From Deinococcus ficus (GTDB lineage Bacteria; Deinococcota; Deinococci; Deinococcales; Deinococcaceae), in NCBI RefSeq assembly GCF_003444775.1, contig NZ_CP021081.1:2345001-2409000 (forward strand): DNA of 64,000 bases. Reading direction: 5' to 3'. Positions within the stretch are counted from its first letter, which is position 1. Every line of letters begins with the position of its first letter. Shown here one piece after another: positions 44,814 through 53,715 of this stretch. Position numbers and translations under genes: made by a program. Under the pieces are notes generated by a model. The model searched no databases. It was not told where the DNA came from and saw only the letters and a list, made by a program, of their open reading frames with translations.

Positions 44814-45456
44814 CCGGCCCGGCCTCCCGCAGGCGGGCTTCGGCCTCGGCCAGGGCGGCGGGCGTGTCCACGTCCAGCAGCCACGCGGCGGGAAAGGGGC
44901 AGGTGACCGCCTGCGCCGCGTGGGCGCGCAGCAGGTGCCGGGGGCCGTGGTCGGCGTCCGGCGCGGCCAGGATGGCGGGCAGCAGGTCGGCGCGGAACAG
45001 GTGCGGCGGGGCGGACACGGCCGCGTCCGGCGGGCCGTAGGCGGCCAGCGTGACCGGCGCGCGCCTGTCCGCGAAGGCGTGCAGCAGCGCCCTGTGCGCC
45101 TCGGCGGGGACCAGCGGCATGTCGGCCAGGGCGAAGTTCACGCCGTCCAGCCCGGCGGGCAGGGTCTGCACGGCCGCGCGAAAGGACCCCATCATTCCGC
45201 GGCCGGGTTCGGGGTTCACCGCGAACGTGACCGGCAGGTCCCGCAGCGCGTCACGGATGGCGTCCCCGGCCGCGCCGGGCGGCAGCACGACCAGCCGACA
45301 GGCGTAGCCGGGCACGGCGCTCAGGGCGGCGGCGGCGTGCCGCACGAGCGGCTGCCCGGCCAGGGACACCAGGGGCTTGGGGCGGCCCATGCGGCGACTC
45401 AGGCCGGCGGCGAGCAGCACGCCCGCCACCCGCACGTCCCCGGCGGCAGTGTTCAT
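44779..45456 (-). CDS. MocA/MobA-like nucleotidyltransferase
   Basis: 225-aa protein starting with the NTP-transferase signature GVLLAAGLSRRMGRPKPLVS, then VNPEPGRGMMGSFRAAV and NFALADMPLVPAEAHR, followed by LLDVDTPAALAEAEARL. This fits molybdenum-cofactor cytidylyltransferases of the MocA type. Divergent from coxG and near coxD/coxE-like genes, it probably serves a xanthine-oxidase-family molybdoenzyme. A TAGGAT hexamer (45463-45468) 6 bp upstream fixes ATG 45456. Confidence 0.85.
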   Translation of the reverse strand: MNTAAGDVRVAGVLLAAGLSRRMGRPKPLVSLAGQPLVRHAAAALSAVPGYACRLVVLPPGAAGDAIRDALRDLPVTFAVNPEPGRGMMGSFRAAVQTLPAGLDGVNFALADMPLVPAEAHRALLHAFADRRAPVTLAAYGPPDAAVSAPPHLFRADLLPAILAAPDADHGPRHLLRAHAAQAVTCPFPAAWLLDVDTPAALAEAEARLREAGPVRTAGPDAPGG

Positions 45457-45462
45457 GGGCGC

Positions 45463-45468
45463 ATCCTA
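45463..45468 (-). promoter_or_regulatory. -10 hexamer for MocA-like gene
   Basis: TAGGAT on the minus strand, 6 bp before ATG 45456. Confidence 0.4.
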
Positions 45469-45515
45469 AATCCCCGGCGGCCCTTCCCGTCACCGGGCGG
45501 CCGGGGCCGCTTCCG

Positions 45516-45521
45516 TACAAT
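45516..45521 (+). promoter_or_regulatory. Possible -10 of coxG-like gene
   Basis: TACAAT 51 bp before ATG 45573; no -35 at normal spacing. Confidence 0.35.
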
Positions 45522-45572
45522 CGGGAGGTCCAGATTTTTCCCCTTGGTCTTTTCAGTGCAGCGAGGTGCCGT

Positions 45573-46046
45573 ATGAAACTCAGTTACTCCGGTCAGGAAC
45601 AGGTGCAGGCGCCCCCTCAGGCGGTGTGGGACTTCGTGCGGGACCCGCAGCGGGTCGCGGGCTGCCTGCCGGACGTGCAGGACGTGCAGGTCACCGGCGA
45701 GAACCAGATGGTCGCCACCGTGAACGTCGGGGTGGGCATGGTGCGCGGCAAGTTCAAGTTCAACATCGACGTGCAACCGGCGCCGGAGCTGGGGCGCGTG
45801 AACGTGGTCGTGCGGGGCGGCGGGCTGGGCAGCGTGATCGACATGACCGCCGGCGCGAACGTGGTGGACAACGGGGACGGCACCACCACCCTGGACTGGC
45901 AGGGGGACGCGGACATGCGCGGCCCGGTCGCGAACATCGGCGGGCGCATGCTGGACGTGCAGGCGCAGAAACTGATCGCGCGGACCTTCCAGAACATGGG
46001 CCGGCAGGTCGCCAGCGCCAGCGCGGGCGGCAGCGCCCCCGCCTGA
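45573..46046 (+). CDS. coxG: CoxG-family (SRPBCC) protein
   Basis: 157-aa START-like protein of the carbon-monoxide-dehydrogenase subunit G family: MKLSYSGQEQVQAPPQAVWD, FVRDPQRVAGCLPDV, and C-terminal GGRMLDVQAQKLIARTFQNM. In Oligotropha CoxG helps attach the molybdo-dehydrogenase to the membrane. In many genomes such genes accompany molybdenum hydroxylases in general. Neighbours MocA, CoxD and CoxE fit this. The structural coxMSL genes are not in the window. Confidence 0.88.
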   Translation: MKLSYSGQEQVQAPPQAVWDFVRDPQRVAGCLPDVQDVQVTGENQMVATVNVGVGMVRGKFKFNIDVQPAPELGRVNVVVRGGGLGSVIDMTAGANVVDNGDGTTTLDWQGDADMRGPVANIGGRMLDVQAQKLIARTFQNMGRQVASASAGGSAPA

Positions 46047-46052
46047 GGGCCT

Positions 46053-46712
46053 TTACCCGGGGGTGATCTGCCGGCCCAGGTCCATCTCGATCACCGGGCA
46101 GGCGGTGATCTCCCCGTGGCGGGACACGGCCAGCACCCGGCGTTCGGCCAGGGTCCACAGCGCGCGGTGCACGGCCATCTCCTCGGCCGCGCCGCCGCCG
46201 GGCACCAGGGCGTCCAGCAGCGCGGTGTAGCGCAGCGCGTCCGGCAGGGTGCCGCCCAGATCGGGCGTGTGGTCGGCCACGCGGGTCAGGACGCGGCGCT
46301 GCTCGGGGGTGTGCGCCTGGGCCAGCAGGGCCGCGCGGGCCTGGGCGGCGCGGGCGCGGGCGTCACGTTCCTCGCGGCGGCGGGCCAGGGACTCGGCCAC
46401 CTCGGCGCTGGGCGCGGTGCCGCGCCGGGCGTGGGACTCGGCCAGCAGGCGTTCCAGGTGCGCGTCGGCGCGGTCCTGCGCGGCCGTGCGCAGGTCCCGC
46501 ACGCGGCCGCGGACGGTGTCGGCGGCGTCCTGCACGCGCGGGTCGCGGCGCACCGTATCGGCGACCGTGCCGGCGGCGCGGCGGGCGCTGCCGCCCAGGC
46601 CGCCGGCGGCGGCACCTTCCGGGGGGCGGCCCGGGGCCGGGCGGGGGTCGCGGGTGGCGTCGGCCACCGCGCGGGTCACGCGGATCAGGGTGCGCAGATC
46701 GGGGCGGGCCAT
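46053..46712 (-). CDS. Helical protein of unknown function
   Basis: 219-aa soluble protein rich in Ala and Arg, with a long helical, probably coiled-coil region (about 60-135: VRGRVRDLRTAAQDRADAHL, SLARRREERDARARAAQARA) and a C-terminal domain (MAVHRALWTLAERRVLAVSR, then PVIEMDLGRQI). No signal peptide or known domain. TATAAG (46719-46724) 6 bp before ATG 46712 supports the gene and its start. Convergent with coxG, divergent from the MoxR gene. Confidence 0.7.
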   Translation of the reverse strand: MARPDLRTLIRVTRAVADATRDPRPAPGRPPEGAAAGGLGGSARRAAGTVADTVRRDPRVQDAADTVRGRVRDLRTAAQDRADAHLERLLAESHARRGTAPSAEVAESLARRREERDARARAAQARAALLAQAHTPEQRRVLTRVADHTPDLGGTLPDALRYTALLDALVPGGGAAEEMAVHRALWTLAERRVLAVSRHGEITACPVIEMDLGRQITPG

Positions 46713-46718
46713 AGGGTT

Positions 46719-46724
46719 CTTATA
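46719..46724 (-). promoter_or_regulatory. -10 hexamer for 219-aa gene
   Basis: TATAAG on the minus strand, 6 bp before ATG 46712. Confidence 0.4.
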
Positions 46725-46838
46725 CAGGGCGTGGCGCGGGGCGTCGTCATTCTTTCGGTGAGGGGACCTTCAGACGGCCGCGGGGCGGGCGGGTAGACTG
46801 CCTCCACGGCATTTACAGCGCACCGGCAGGAGGGCAGC

Positions 46839-47732
<894 letters not shown>

Positions 47733-47733
47733 G

Positions 47734-48960
47734 ATGGAGGCTGCCGAGGTCCTCTCCGGGCGCCTGCCGGAATTCGTGCGGCAGCTGCGGGAACAGCACG
47801 GCTTCCTGGTGGGGCCGGGCGAGACGGAAAGCGCCCTGCGGGCCCTGCAGGCGGTGGACCTCCGCCGTGAGGCCGAGGTCCGGGAAGCGCTGCGGGCGGT
47901 GCTGACCGGCCGGCGCGAGCAGGGCCCGGTGTTCGACGCGGCGTTCCGGGCGTTCTTCCACCCGGCGGCCACGGCCGGGACCCCTCCCCTCCCCCGCCTG
48001 AACGCGCCCCCGGCCCCGGCGGCCCGCCCGGCCGGCAACACGGCGCGCGAGGGGCCGCCCACCCGCCCGGGCGAGGACCCGGACGCGGCACCTACCGACG
48101 CCGAGGCGGCCGGCCCGGTGCGCCCGGCGGGGCGGCCCCGGCCGGGCGACTCGCTGGGCGACGCCATCCAGGCGCAGACCCGCCGGACCCTGCTCAGCCC
48201 GAACGCGGCGGAGGGCGGCGAGGCGCTCGTGCAGGGCGCGGACCTGCACGAGCTGCTGGGCGTGGCGGGGCGGCTGGTGCGGGCGGTGCCGCTGGGCCCG
48301 TCGCGGCGGTTGCGGGCGCAGGCGCGCGGCACGCGGCTGGAGGTCCGGGGCACGCTGCGCGCCGCGGCCCGCATGGGGGGCGAGGCGACGCGGCTGTACT
48401 GGCGGGGCCGGCCGCGCCGGGACCCGCGGTTCCTGGTGGTGCTGGACGGCAGCCGCAGCATGGGCGAGGCGGCCGGGCGGCTGCTGCGCTTCGCTCAGGC
48501 GCTGGCGCTGCGCGGGCGGGTGGAGGTGTTCGTGTTCAGCACCGGCCTGCACCGCCTGACCCCGCAGCTGCGCCGGACGCCGCCGGGCGCGCCGCTGCGC
48601 CTGCCGGCGCTGGGGGACGCCTGGGGCGGGGGAACGCGCATCGGGGAGAACCTGCTGCGCCTGACGCGGGACGAGCAGGCGCGCGTCACGCCGGACACGC
48701 TGGTGCTGGTCCTGAGTGACGGGCTGGACACCGGCGACCCGGCGCTGCTGGTGCGGGCCCTGCGGGACCTGAAGCGCCGCAGTGCGGGCGTGGTGTGGCT
48801 CTCGCCGCTGGCAGGTACGGCCGGCTACCGGCCGGTGCAGGTGGCGGTGCAGGCGGCGTGGCCGCACCTGCGGGCGTTTCTGCCGGCGGGCCGCGTGGCG
48901 GACCTGCATGCGCTGCCCGGGCGGCTGCGGGAGGCGGCCCTCAGAGGTCGCGGCGGCTGA
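47734..48960 (+). CDS. coxE: CoxE-type von Willebrand factor A-domain protein
   Basis: 408-aa protein. The N-terminal third is CoxE-like (LPEFVRQLREQHGFLVGPGE, TESALRALQAVDL), followed by a Pro/Ala/Gly-rich stretch (about 85-145). The C-terminal VWA domain has the MIDAS motif DGSRSM at about 238 and LSDGLDTGDPALL. It forms a MoxR-VWA pair with the preceding ATPase. Its end overlaps the convergent ABC permease by 20 bp. Confidence 0.87.
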   Translation: MEAAEVLSGRLPEFVRQLREQHGFLVGPGETESALRALQAVDLRREAEVREALRAVLTGRREQGPVFDAAFRAFFHPAATAGTPPLPRLNAPPAPAARPAGNTAREGPPTRPGEDPDAAPTDAEAAGPVRPAGRPRPGDSLGDAIQAQTRRTLLSPNAAEGGEALVQGADLHELLGVAGRLVRAVPLGPSRRLRAQARGTRLEVRGTLRAAARMGGEATRLYWRGRPRRDPRFLVVLDGSRSMGEAAGRLLRFAQALALRGRVEVFVFSTGLHRLTPQLRRTPPGAPLRLPALGDAWGGGTRIGENLLRLTRDEQARVTPDTLVLVLSDGLDTGDPALLVRALRDLKRRSAGVVWLSPLAGTAGYRPVQVAVQAAWPHLRAFLPAGRVADLHALPGRLREAALRGRGG

Positions 48961-49813
48961 GGCGCCACGCGGCCCCGCCCACCGCGACCAGCGTCAGGAC
49001 GGCCGCCCAGGCGAGCAGGCCGGGGTTCATGGGGTCACTGCCGAAAAAGGGGTTGGCGCCCTGGGAGCGGCGGGCGATTTCCAGCAGCAGGTCGGGTTGC
49101 AGGTGGTAGCTGGCCCCCAGCCACAGGGCGTTGGTGGGCATGGCGATGTTCGCGGCGCGGCCCAGGGTGGTGAGGGTGGGGTTGGCGCTGATCTGCCCGA
49201 TGGCGCTGAGGATCCCGCCGGCCGAGCCGAGGCCGTACAGAACGAACACGCCGATCCCGCCGGCCAGGGTGGTGAACAGGGTGCTGCCCAGCACGGTCAG
49301 GGCGGTGAGCAGCGCGACCGCCAGGGCGATCAGGAGCACCGCGGCGCCCGGGGCCGGCGGCAGGTAGCCGGTGATGGCGTACACGCCGCCCAGCAGCGTG
49401 GCGCTGAGCAGCGCGACGTACGTGACGTTCACGGTGAGGAAGCCCAGCCAGCGGCCCAGGACCAGTTCGCTGCGGCGGATGGGCCGGGCGATGACGCTCT
49501 GCATCACGCCGTTCTCGATGTCGCCGCTGATCGCGCCGACGGTGGAGAGCACGCTCATCAGGGACGCCAGGAAGTACACGAGGTACATGCCGAGCATCGC
49601 GGCGTACATGACGGGCAGGTTGCCGCTGCCGTTGGCGCTGCGGCCGTTCAGGCCGGCCTCGGCGGCGCGGGCGTCCAGGGACGCGTCCATGCGGAAGATG
49701 CCGTACAGGTAAAACCCGATGAACAGCGCGCTCAGGACCAGCAGCACCGCCACCAGGCGTTTGCGCACGGCCTCGCGCAGGGACAGTTCCGTGACCAGCA
49801 GGACGTTACGCAC
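48941..49813 (-). CDS. ABC-2 type transporter permease
   Basis: 290-aa membrane protein with about six helices, starting MRNVLLVTELSLREAVRKRL. It has GDIENGVMQSVIARPIRRSE, the typical cytoplasmic loop of ABC-2 permeases with an NG...R core. The start is GTG 49813, with GGAGGT 5 bp upstream inside the end of the ATPase gene, and the two genes overlap by 8 bp. It forms an exporter of unknown substrate with the ATPase. Confidence 0.88.
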   Translation of the reverse strand: MRNVLLVTELSLREAVRKRLVAVLLVLSALFIGFYLYGIFRMDASLDARAAEAGLNGRSANGSGNLPVMYAAMLGMYLVYFLASLMSVLSTVGAISGDIENGVMQSVIARPIRRSELVLGRWLGFLTVNVTYVALLSATLLGGVYAITGYLPPAPGAAVLLIALAVALLTALTVLGSTLFTTLAGGIGVFVLYGLGSAGGILSAIGQISANPTLTTLGRAANIAMPTNALWLGASYHLQPDLLLEIARRSQGANPFFGSDPMNPGLLAWAAVLTLVAVGGAAWRLSRRDL

Positions 49814-50765
49814 GGGCGACCTCCGGGCGGGGCGCGCGGGCGGCTTCCGGAGTGTCCTCGATCAGGTCCAGGAACATGGTTTCCAGGTCCGGGCGGCGGG
49901 GCGTGAGGGCGTGCAGCTCCGCGCCGGCCGTGAACACCGCGCGGGCCAGCGCGGGAATGGCGGACGCCTGCGCCACCCACACCTCCAGGTCCACGTGCGT
50001 GGCGGGGTTGGTGTCCACGCGCCGCACCTCGCCCAGGCCGCGCAGGGTGTCCAGCAGGCCGTCGGGGAGGCGGTTCACGCGCAGGTCCACGGGCAGCACG
50101 CCGCCCATCAGGTCGCGCATGCTGCCCTGTTCCAGCACCCGGCCCTGTTTCACGAACGCCACCCGGTCACACACCTGCTCCACTTCGGACAGCAGGTGAG
50201 AGTTCAGGAACACGGCCACGCCCTCCGCGCGCAGCCGCTCGATGATCTCGCGCACCTCGACCCGGCCGATGGGGTCCAGGGCGCTGGTGGGTTCGTCCAG
50301 GAACACCAGGCGCGGGTGGGCCAGGATCGCCCCGGCCAGCCCGGCGCGCTGCAGCATGCCCTTGCTGTACCCGCCCAGCGTCTCCCGGCCGCGCCCGCCC
50401 AGGCCCACGGTCTCCAGCACCTGCGGGATGCGGGCGCGCAGTTCGGCGGCCTTCAGGCCGGCGAGCCGGCCGTGGAATGTCAGGAATTCCTCGGCGGTCA
50501 TCCAGGTCTGGAACCGGAACTGCTCGGGCAGGAAGCCCAGGCGCGCGCGGACCTGCGGGTCGGCGGGCCGGCCGCCCAGGACCTGCACCTCGCCGGCCGT
50601 GGGCAGCACGAGCCCCAGGAGCATCTTCACGGTGGTGCTTTTCCCGGCGCCGTTGGGTCCCAGGAACCCGAAGACCTCGCCTTCCGGGACGGTCAGGGTC
50701 AGGCCGTCCACCACGGCCCGAGAGCCGTACACCTTGCGCAGTTCCCGCGTCTCGATGGCATTCAC
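49806..50765 (-). CDS. ABC transporter ATP-binding protein
   Basis: 319-aa ATPase of the ABC-2/CcmA-NatA type. Walker A GFLGPNGAGKSTTVKML, Q-loop GFLPEQFRFQ, signature LGGYSKGMLQRAG, Walker B LVFLDEPTSALDP, switch His in LNSHLLSEVE, and a C-terminal extension of about 95 residues. Start GTG 50765 is preceded by TATGCT (50772-50777) at 6 bp, so it is leaderless. Operon with the ABC-2 permease. Confidence 0.94.
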   Translation of the reverse strand: MNAIETRELRKVYGSRAVVDGLTLTVPEGEVFGFLGPNGAGKSTTVKMLLGLVLPTAGEVQVLGGRPADPQVRARLGFLPEQFRFQTWMTAEEFLTFHGRLAGLKAAELRARIPQVLETVGLGGRGRETLGGYSKGMLQRAGLAGAILAHPRLVFLDEPTSALDPIGRVEVREIIERLRAEGVAVFLNSHLLSEVEQVCDRVAFVKQGRVLEQGSMRDLMGGVLPVDLRVNRLPDGLLDTLRGLGEVRRVDTNPATHVDLEVWVAQASAIPALARAVFTAGAELHALTPRRPDLETMFLDLIEDTPEAARAPRPEVARA

Positions 50766-50771
50766 CCGGCC

Positions 50772-50777
50772 AGCATA
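50772..50777 (-). promoter_or_regulatory. -10 hexamer for ABC ATPase gene
   Basis: TATGCT on the minus strand, 6 bp before GTG 50765. Confidence 0.45.
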
Positions 50778-50851
50778 GGGGGCCGGGACGGGACGGAAAT
50801 CCTGCGAAAGATGCAGTCGGTGGCGCGGCCCTGGGTATCATTGCCGCGCCC

Positions 50852-52633
50852 ATGCCTGCGCCTGCTGCCCCCACGGCCGTGATCCGCCTGTCTGCCCGGC
50901 CGGGCGGGGGGGCGTCCTGGCGCACCTTCCGTGACCCGGTGCGGGTGGTGCAGGCCCTCACCCTGGCCGAGGTGCAGCCCGCCCTGCGGGAGGTGGAGGC
51001 GGCCGCGCAGGCCGGCCTGCACGCGGTGGGGCTGGTGGCGTACGAGGCCGCCCCGGCGTTCGAGCCGGCCCTCCCGGTGCGGGAGACCGGGGGGTTCCCG
51101 CTGGTGTGGTTCGCGCTGTTCGACGGGTTCACCGAGGAAGGCCCGGACGCCCCGGGGCCCTTCACGGTGGGCGACTGGACGGAGGACGTGACCCGGGAGG
51201 CGTACGCGGCGGCCATCGCGGAGATCCGCGGGCAGATCCAGGCCGGGAACACCTATCAGGTGAACCACACCGCGCGCCTGCACGCGGCGTTCGCGGGCGA
51301 CGACCGGGCGTGGTTCGCGGCGCTCAGCGCGGCGCAGCCCACGCCGTACGGCGCGTACCTGAACCTGGGCCGCTGGCGCGTGCTGAGCGTGTCCCCGGAA
51401 CTGTTCTTCCGCCTGGAGGGCGGCGTGCTCACCACCCGGCCCATGAAGGGCACCACGCCGCGCGGCCGCACCGAGGACGAGGACCGGGAGAGGGCGGCGT
51501 GGCTGCCGCAGTCGGTGAAGAACCGGGCGGAGAACGTGATGATCGTGGACCTGCTGCGCAACGACCTGGGCCGCGTGGCGGCGTTCGGGTCGGTGCGGGT
51601 CACGGAGCTGTGCCGGGTGGAGCGGCTGCCGACCCTGCTCACCATGACGTCCACGGTGCAGGCGCGGGTGCGGGCCGGGCTGGGCCTGACCGACGTGTTC
51701 GCGGCGCTGTTCCCGTGCGGGTCGGTGACGGGCGCGCCGAAGATCAACACCATGCGCCTGATTCACGCGCTGGAACCGCAGGCGCGGCGGGTGTACTGCG
51801 GCGCGGTGGGCGTGGTGGAACCGGGCGGCGACGCGGTGTTCAACGTGCCGATCCGCACCGTGCTGCTGGACACCGAGACCGGCGTGGCCGAGTACGGCGC
51901 GGGCGGTGGCATCACCTGGGACTCGGAGGCCGGAGACGAGTTCGCGGAACTGCAGGTCAAGGCCCGGGTGCTCACCGCACGGCCCCCGGCGTTCGAGCTG
52001 CTCGAAACTCTGCGCCTGGAGGCAGGGACGTTCCGGCACCTGCCCGGACACCTGGCGCGCCTGGCGGCCAGCGCGCGGTACTTCGCCTTCCCCTGGAATG
52101 AGGCCGGGATGCAGGCCGAGCTGGGCCGGGCGGCCGCCACGCACCCGGCCGGCGTGCACCGCGTCCGGCTCCGGCTGGCCCGGGACGGCGGCGTGACCGT
52201 GCAGGTCCTGCCGCTGGGCGAGAACCCGCCGGTGGTGCCGGCCGCGCTGGCCCGCACGCCAGTGGACAGCAGCGACGTGTTCCTGTTTCACAAGACCACC
52301 CACCGCGCGGCGTACGAGGTCCGCGCCGCAGAGGTGCCACCCGGCCATGAGGCGCTGCTCACGAACGAGCGTGGAGAACTGACCGAGTTCACCACCGGCA
52401 ACGTGGTCCTGCGGCTGGATGGCCGGCTGGTCACGCCGCCGGTCACCTGCGGCCTGCTGGCCGGGGTGGAACGCGCCGACGCGCTCGCCCGCGGGCAGGT
52501 GACGGAGCAGGTCCTGACGGCCGCCGACCTGGGCCGGGCGGCCGAGGTGTGGCACGTGAATAGCATGCGCGGCTGGCGGCGGGCAGAACTGACGCTCTCC
52601 CCCGCCGTGGCGGGGGAGAGCGCAGGAAACTAG
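50852..52633 (+). CDS. pabB: PabB-PabC fusion: aminodeoxychorismate synthase component I with aminodeoxychorismate lyase
   Basis: 593-aa folate-pathway enzyme making p-aminobenzoate from chorismate. The N-terminal chorismate-binding domain (about 60-390) has RPMKGTTPRGRTEDED, VKNRAENVMIVDLLRNDLG, and FPCGSVTGAPKINTM. The C-terminal PLP lyase domain (about 400-593) has FELLETLRLEAGTFRHLPGH, LFHKTTHRAAYE (candidate Lys) and LLTNERGELTEFTTGNVVLR. The glutaminase PabA is not present here. ATG 50852 gives the natural N-terminus; upstream reading is shadow. The last dozen codons fall in a perfect hairpin. Confidence 0.92.
   Translation: MPAPAAPTAVIRLSARPGGGASWRTFRDPVRVVQALTLAEVQPALREVEAAAQAGLHAVGLVAYEAAPAFEPALPVRETGGFPLVWFALFDGFTEEGPDAPGPFTVGDWTEDVTREAYAAAIAEIRGQIQAGNTYQVNHTARLHAAFAGDDRAWFAALSAAQPTPYGAYLNLGRWRVLSVSPELFFRLEGGVLTTRPMKGTTPRGRTEDEDRERAAWLPQSVKNRAENVMIVDLLRNDLGRVAAFGSVRVTELCRVERLPTLLTMTSTVQARVRAGLGLTDVFAALFPCGSVTGAPKINTMRLIHALEPQARRVYCGAVGVVEPGGDAVFNVPIRTVLLDTETGVAEYGAGGGITWDSEAGDEFAELQVKARVLTARPPAFELLETLRLEAGTFRHLPGHLARLAASARYFAFPWNEAGMQAELGRAAATHPAGVHRVRLRLARDGGVTVQVLPLGENPPVVPAALARTPVDSSDVFLFHKTTHRAAYEVRAAEVPPGHEALLTNERGELTEFTTGNVVLRLDGRLVTPPVTCGLLAGVERADALARGQVTEQVLTAADLGRAAEVWHVNSMRGWRRAELTLSPAVAGESAGN
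52594..52621. terminator. Perfect hairpin within the pabB-pabC 3' end
   Basis: 13-bp perfect stem (52594-52606 with 52609-52621) with a 2-nt loop, fully inside the coding sequence 12 bp before the stop, between convergent genes. Terminator-like but without a T-run. Confidence 0.5.
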
Positions 52634-52647
52634 CTCAGACCACCTGT

Positions 52648-53595
52648 TCAGGCGGGCTGCAGGATCTCCTCGATGCGGCGCTGCACGTCCTCGTCCAGTT
52701 TCACGCCGGCGGCCTTCACGGTGTCCTGAATCTGGCTGACCTTCGTGGCACCCGTGATCACGCTGCTCACGCCCTTCTGGCGCAGCAGCCACGCCAGGGC
52801 CAGCTGCGCGCGGGTAATGCCCAGGTCGTCGGCGATGGGTTTGAGGTCCCGGACCTTCTGAATGTTTTCCTCGGTCAGGAAGTTCTTCGCCCACTGCTCC
52901 TTCTCGGTCAGGCGCGCGCCTTCCGGGCGGCCCTGATCGTACTTGCCGGTCAGCAGGCCCATCGCCAGCGGGCTCCAGACGACCAGCCCCACGCCGGCCC
53001 CCTCGGTGAAGGGCAGGATTTCTTTCTCCACACGGTCGCGGTGAATCATGGAGTACTCGGGCTGCTCGGTGATGGGGGCGTGCAGGCCGTGCGCGCGGGC
53101 AAAGCCGATCGCCTCGGCAATGCGGGCGGCGGGCCACATGCTGGTGCCCCAGTACAGGGCCTTGCCGTCGCGGATGACCTGATCGAAGGCCATCACGATC
53201 TCCTCCATGGGCACGTTCGGGTCGTAGCGGTGCGCGAAGTAGATGTCCAGGTAGTCGGTGCCCAGGCGCCGCAGCGTGCCGTCGATGCTTTCCAGCACGT
53301 GCTTGCGGCTCAGGCCGCGGTCGTTGACGTGGTCGCTCATGGGCCAGAAGACCTTGCTGGCGATGACCAGGGTGTGCCGCGGGAAGTCGCGCAGCACGGC
53401 GCCCATCAGTTCCTCGCTGCGACCGCGGGCGTACACGTCGGCCTGGTCGAAGTAGTTCACGCCGGCGTCGTACGCGGCGTGCACGATGTCCTTGACCATC
53501 TTCGAGGCGTCGTCGCTGATGCCGTAGGTCTCCCAGCCGCCCAGGGCGATCTCGCTGACTTTCAGGCCACTCTTCCCGACATTCCGGAATTCCAT
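52648..53595 (-). CDS. Aldo/keto reductase
   Basis: 315-aa NADPH-dependent oxidoreductase with the catalytic tetrad visible: Asp50 and Tyr55 (YFDQADVYARG), Lys81 (ASKVFWP), His122 (YFAHRYDP). The sequence resembles the potassium-channel beta-subunit-like/YghZ branch (AKR6/14). GVSSVITGATKVSQIQD near the C-terminus binds the cofactor. ATG 53595 lies 7 bp after TACCCT (53603-53608), inside a 14-bp palindrome. Substrate unknown. Confidence 0.92.
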   Translation of the reverse strand: MEFRNVGKSGLKVSEIALGGWETYGISDDASKMVKDIVHAAYDAGVNYFDQADVYARGRSEELMGAVLRDFPRHTLVIASKVFWPMSDHVNDRGLSRKHVLESIDGTLRRLGTDYLDIYFAHRYDPNVPMEEIVMAFDQVIRDGKALYWGTSMWPAARIAEAIGFARAHGLHAPITEQPEYSMIHRDRVEKEILPFTEGAGVGLVVWSPLAMGLLTGKYDQGRPEGARLTEKEQWAKNFLTEENIQKVRDLKPIADDLGITRAQLALAWLLRQKGVSSVITGATKVSQIQDTVKAAGVKLDEDVQRRIEEILQPA

Positions 53596-53608
53596 ACCCT
53601 GCAGGGTA
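53595..53608. promoter_or_regulatory. Palindrome overlapping the aldo/keto reductase start
   Basis: TACCCTGCAGGGTA is a perfect 14-bp palindrome that includes the probable -10 (TACCCT, minus strand) and the first base of the start codon. A possible operator, or chance. Confidence 0.35.
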
Positions 53609-53703
53609 GCGCCGCCCGGCCAGGAGCGTGCGTGCGTGAAGAGACAGCCAGCAGAGCGGCCGGCCGGGTGGGTGGGGGATTCCCCGGTCCCGGGCCACCC
53701 TCC

Positions 53704-53709
53704 TATGCT
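53704..53709 (+). promoter_or_regulatory. -10 hexamer for M48 peptidase gene
   Basis: TATGCT, 6 bp before ATG 53716. Confidence 0.5.
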
Positions 53710-53715
53710 GCCGGA

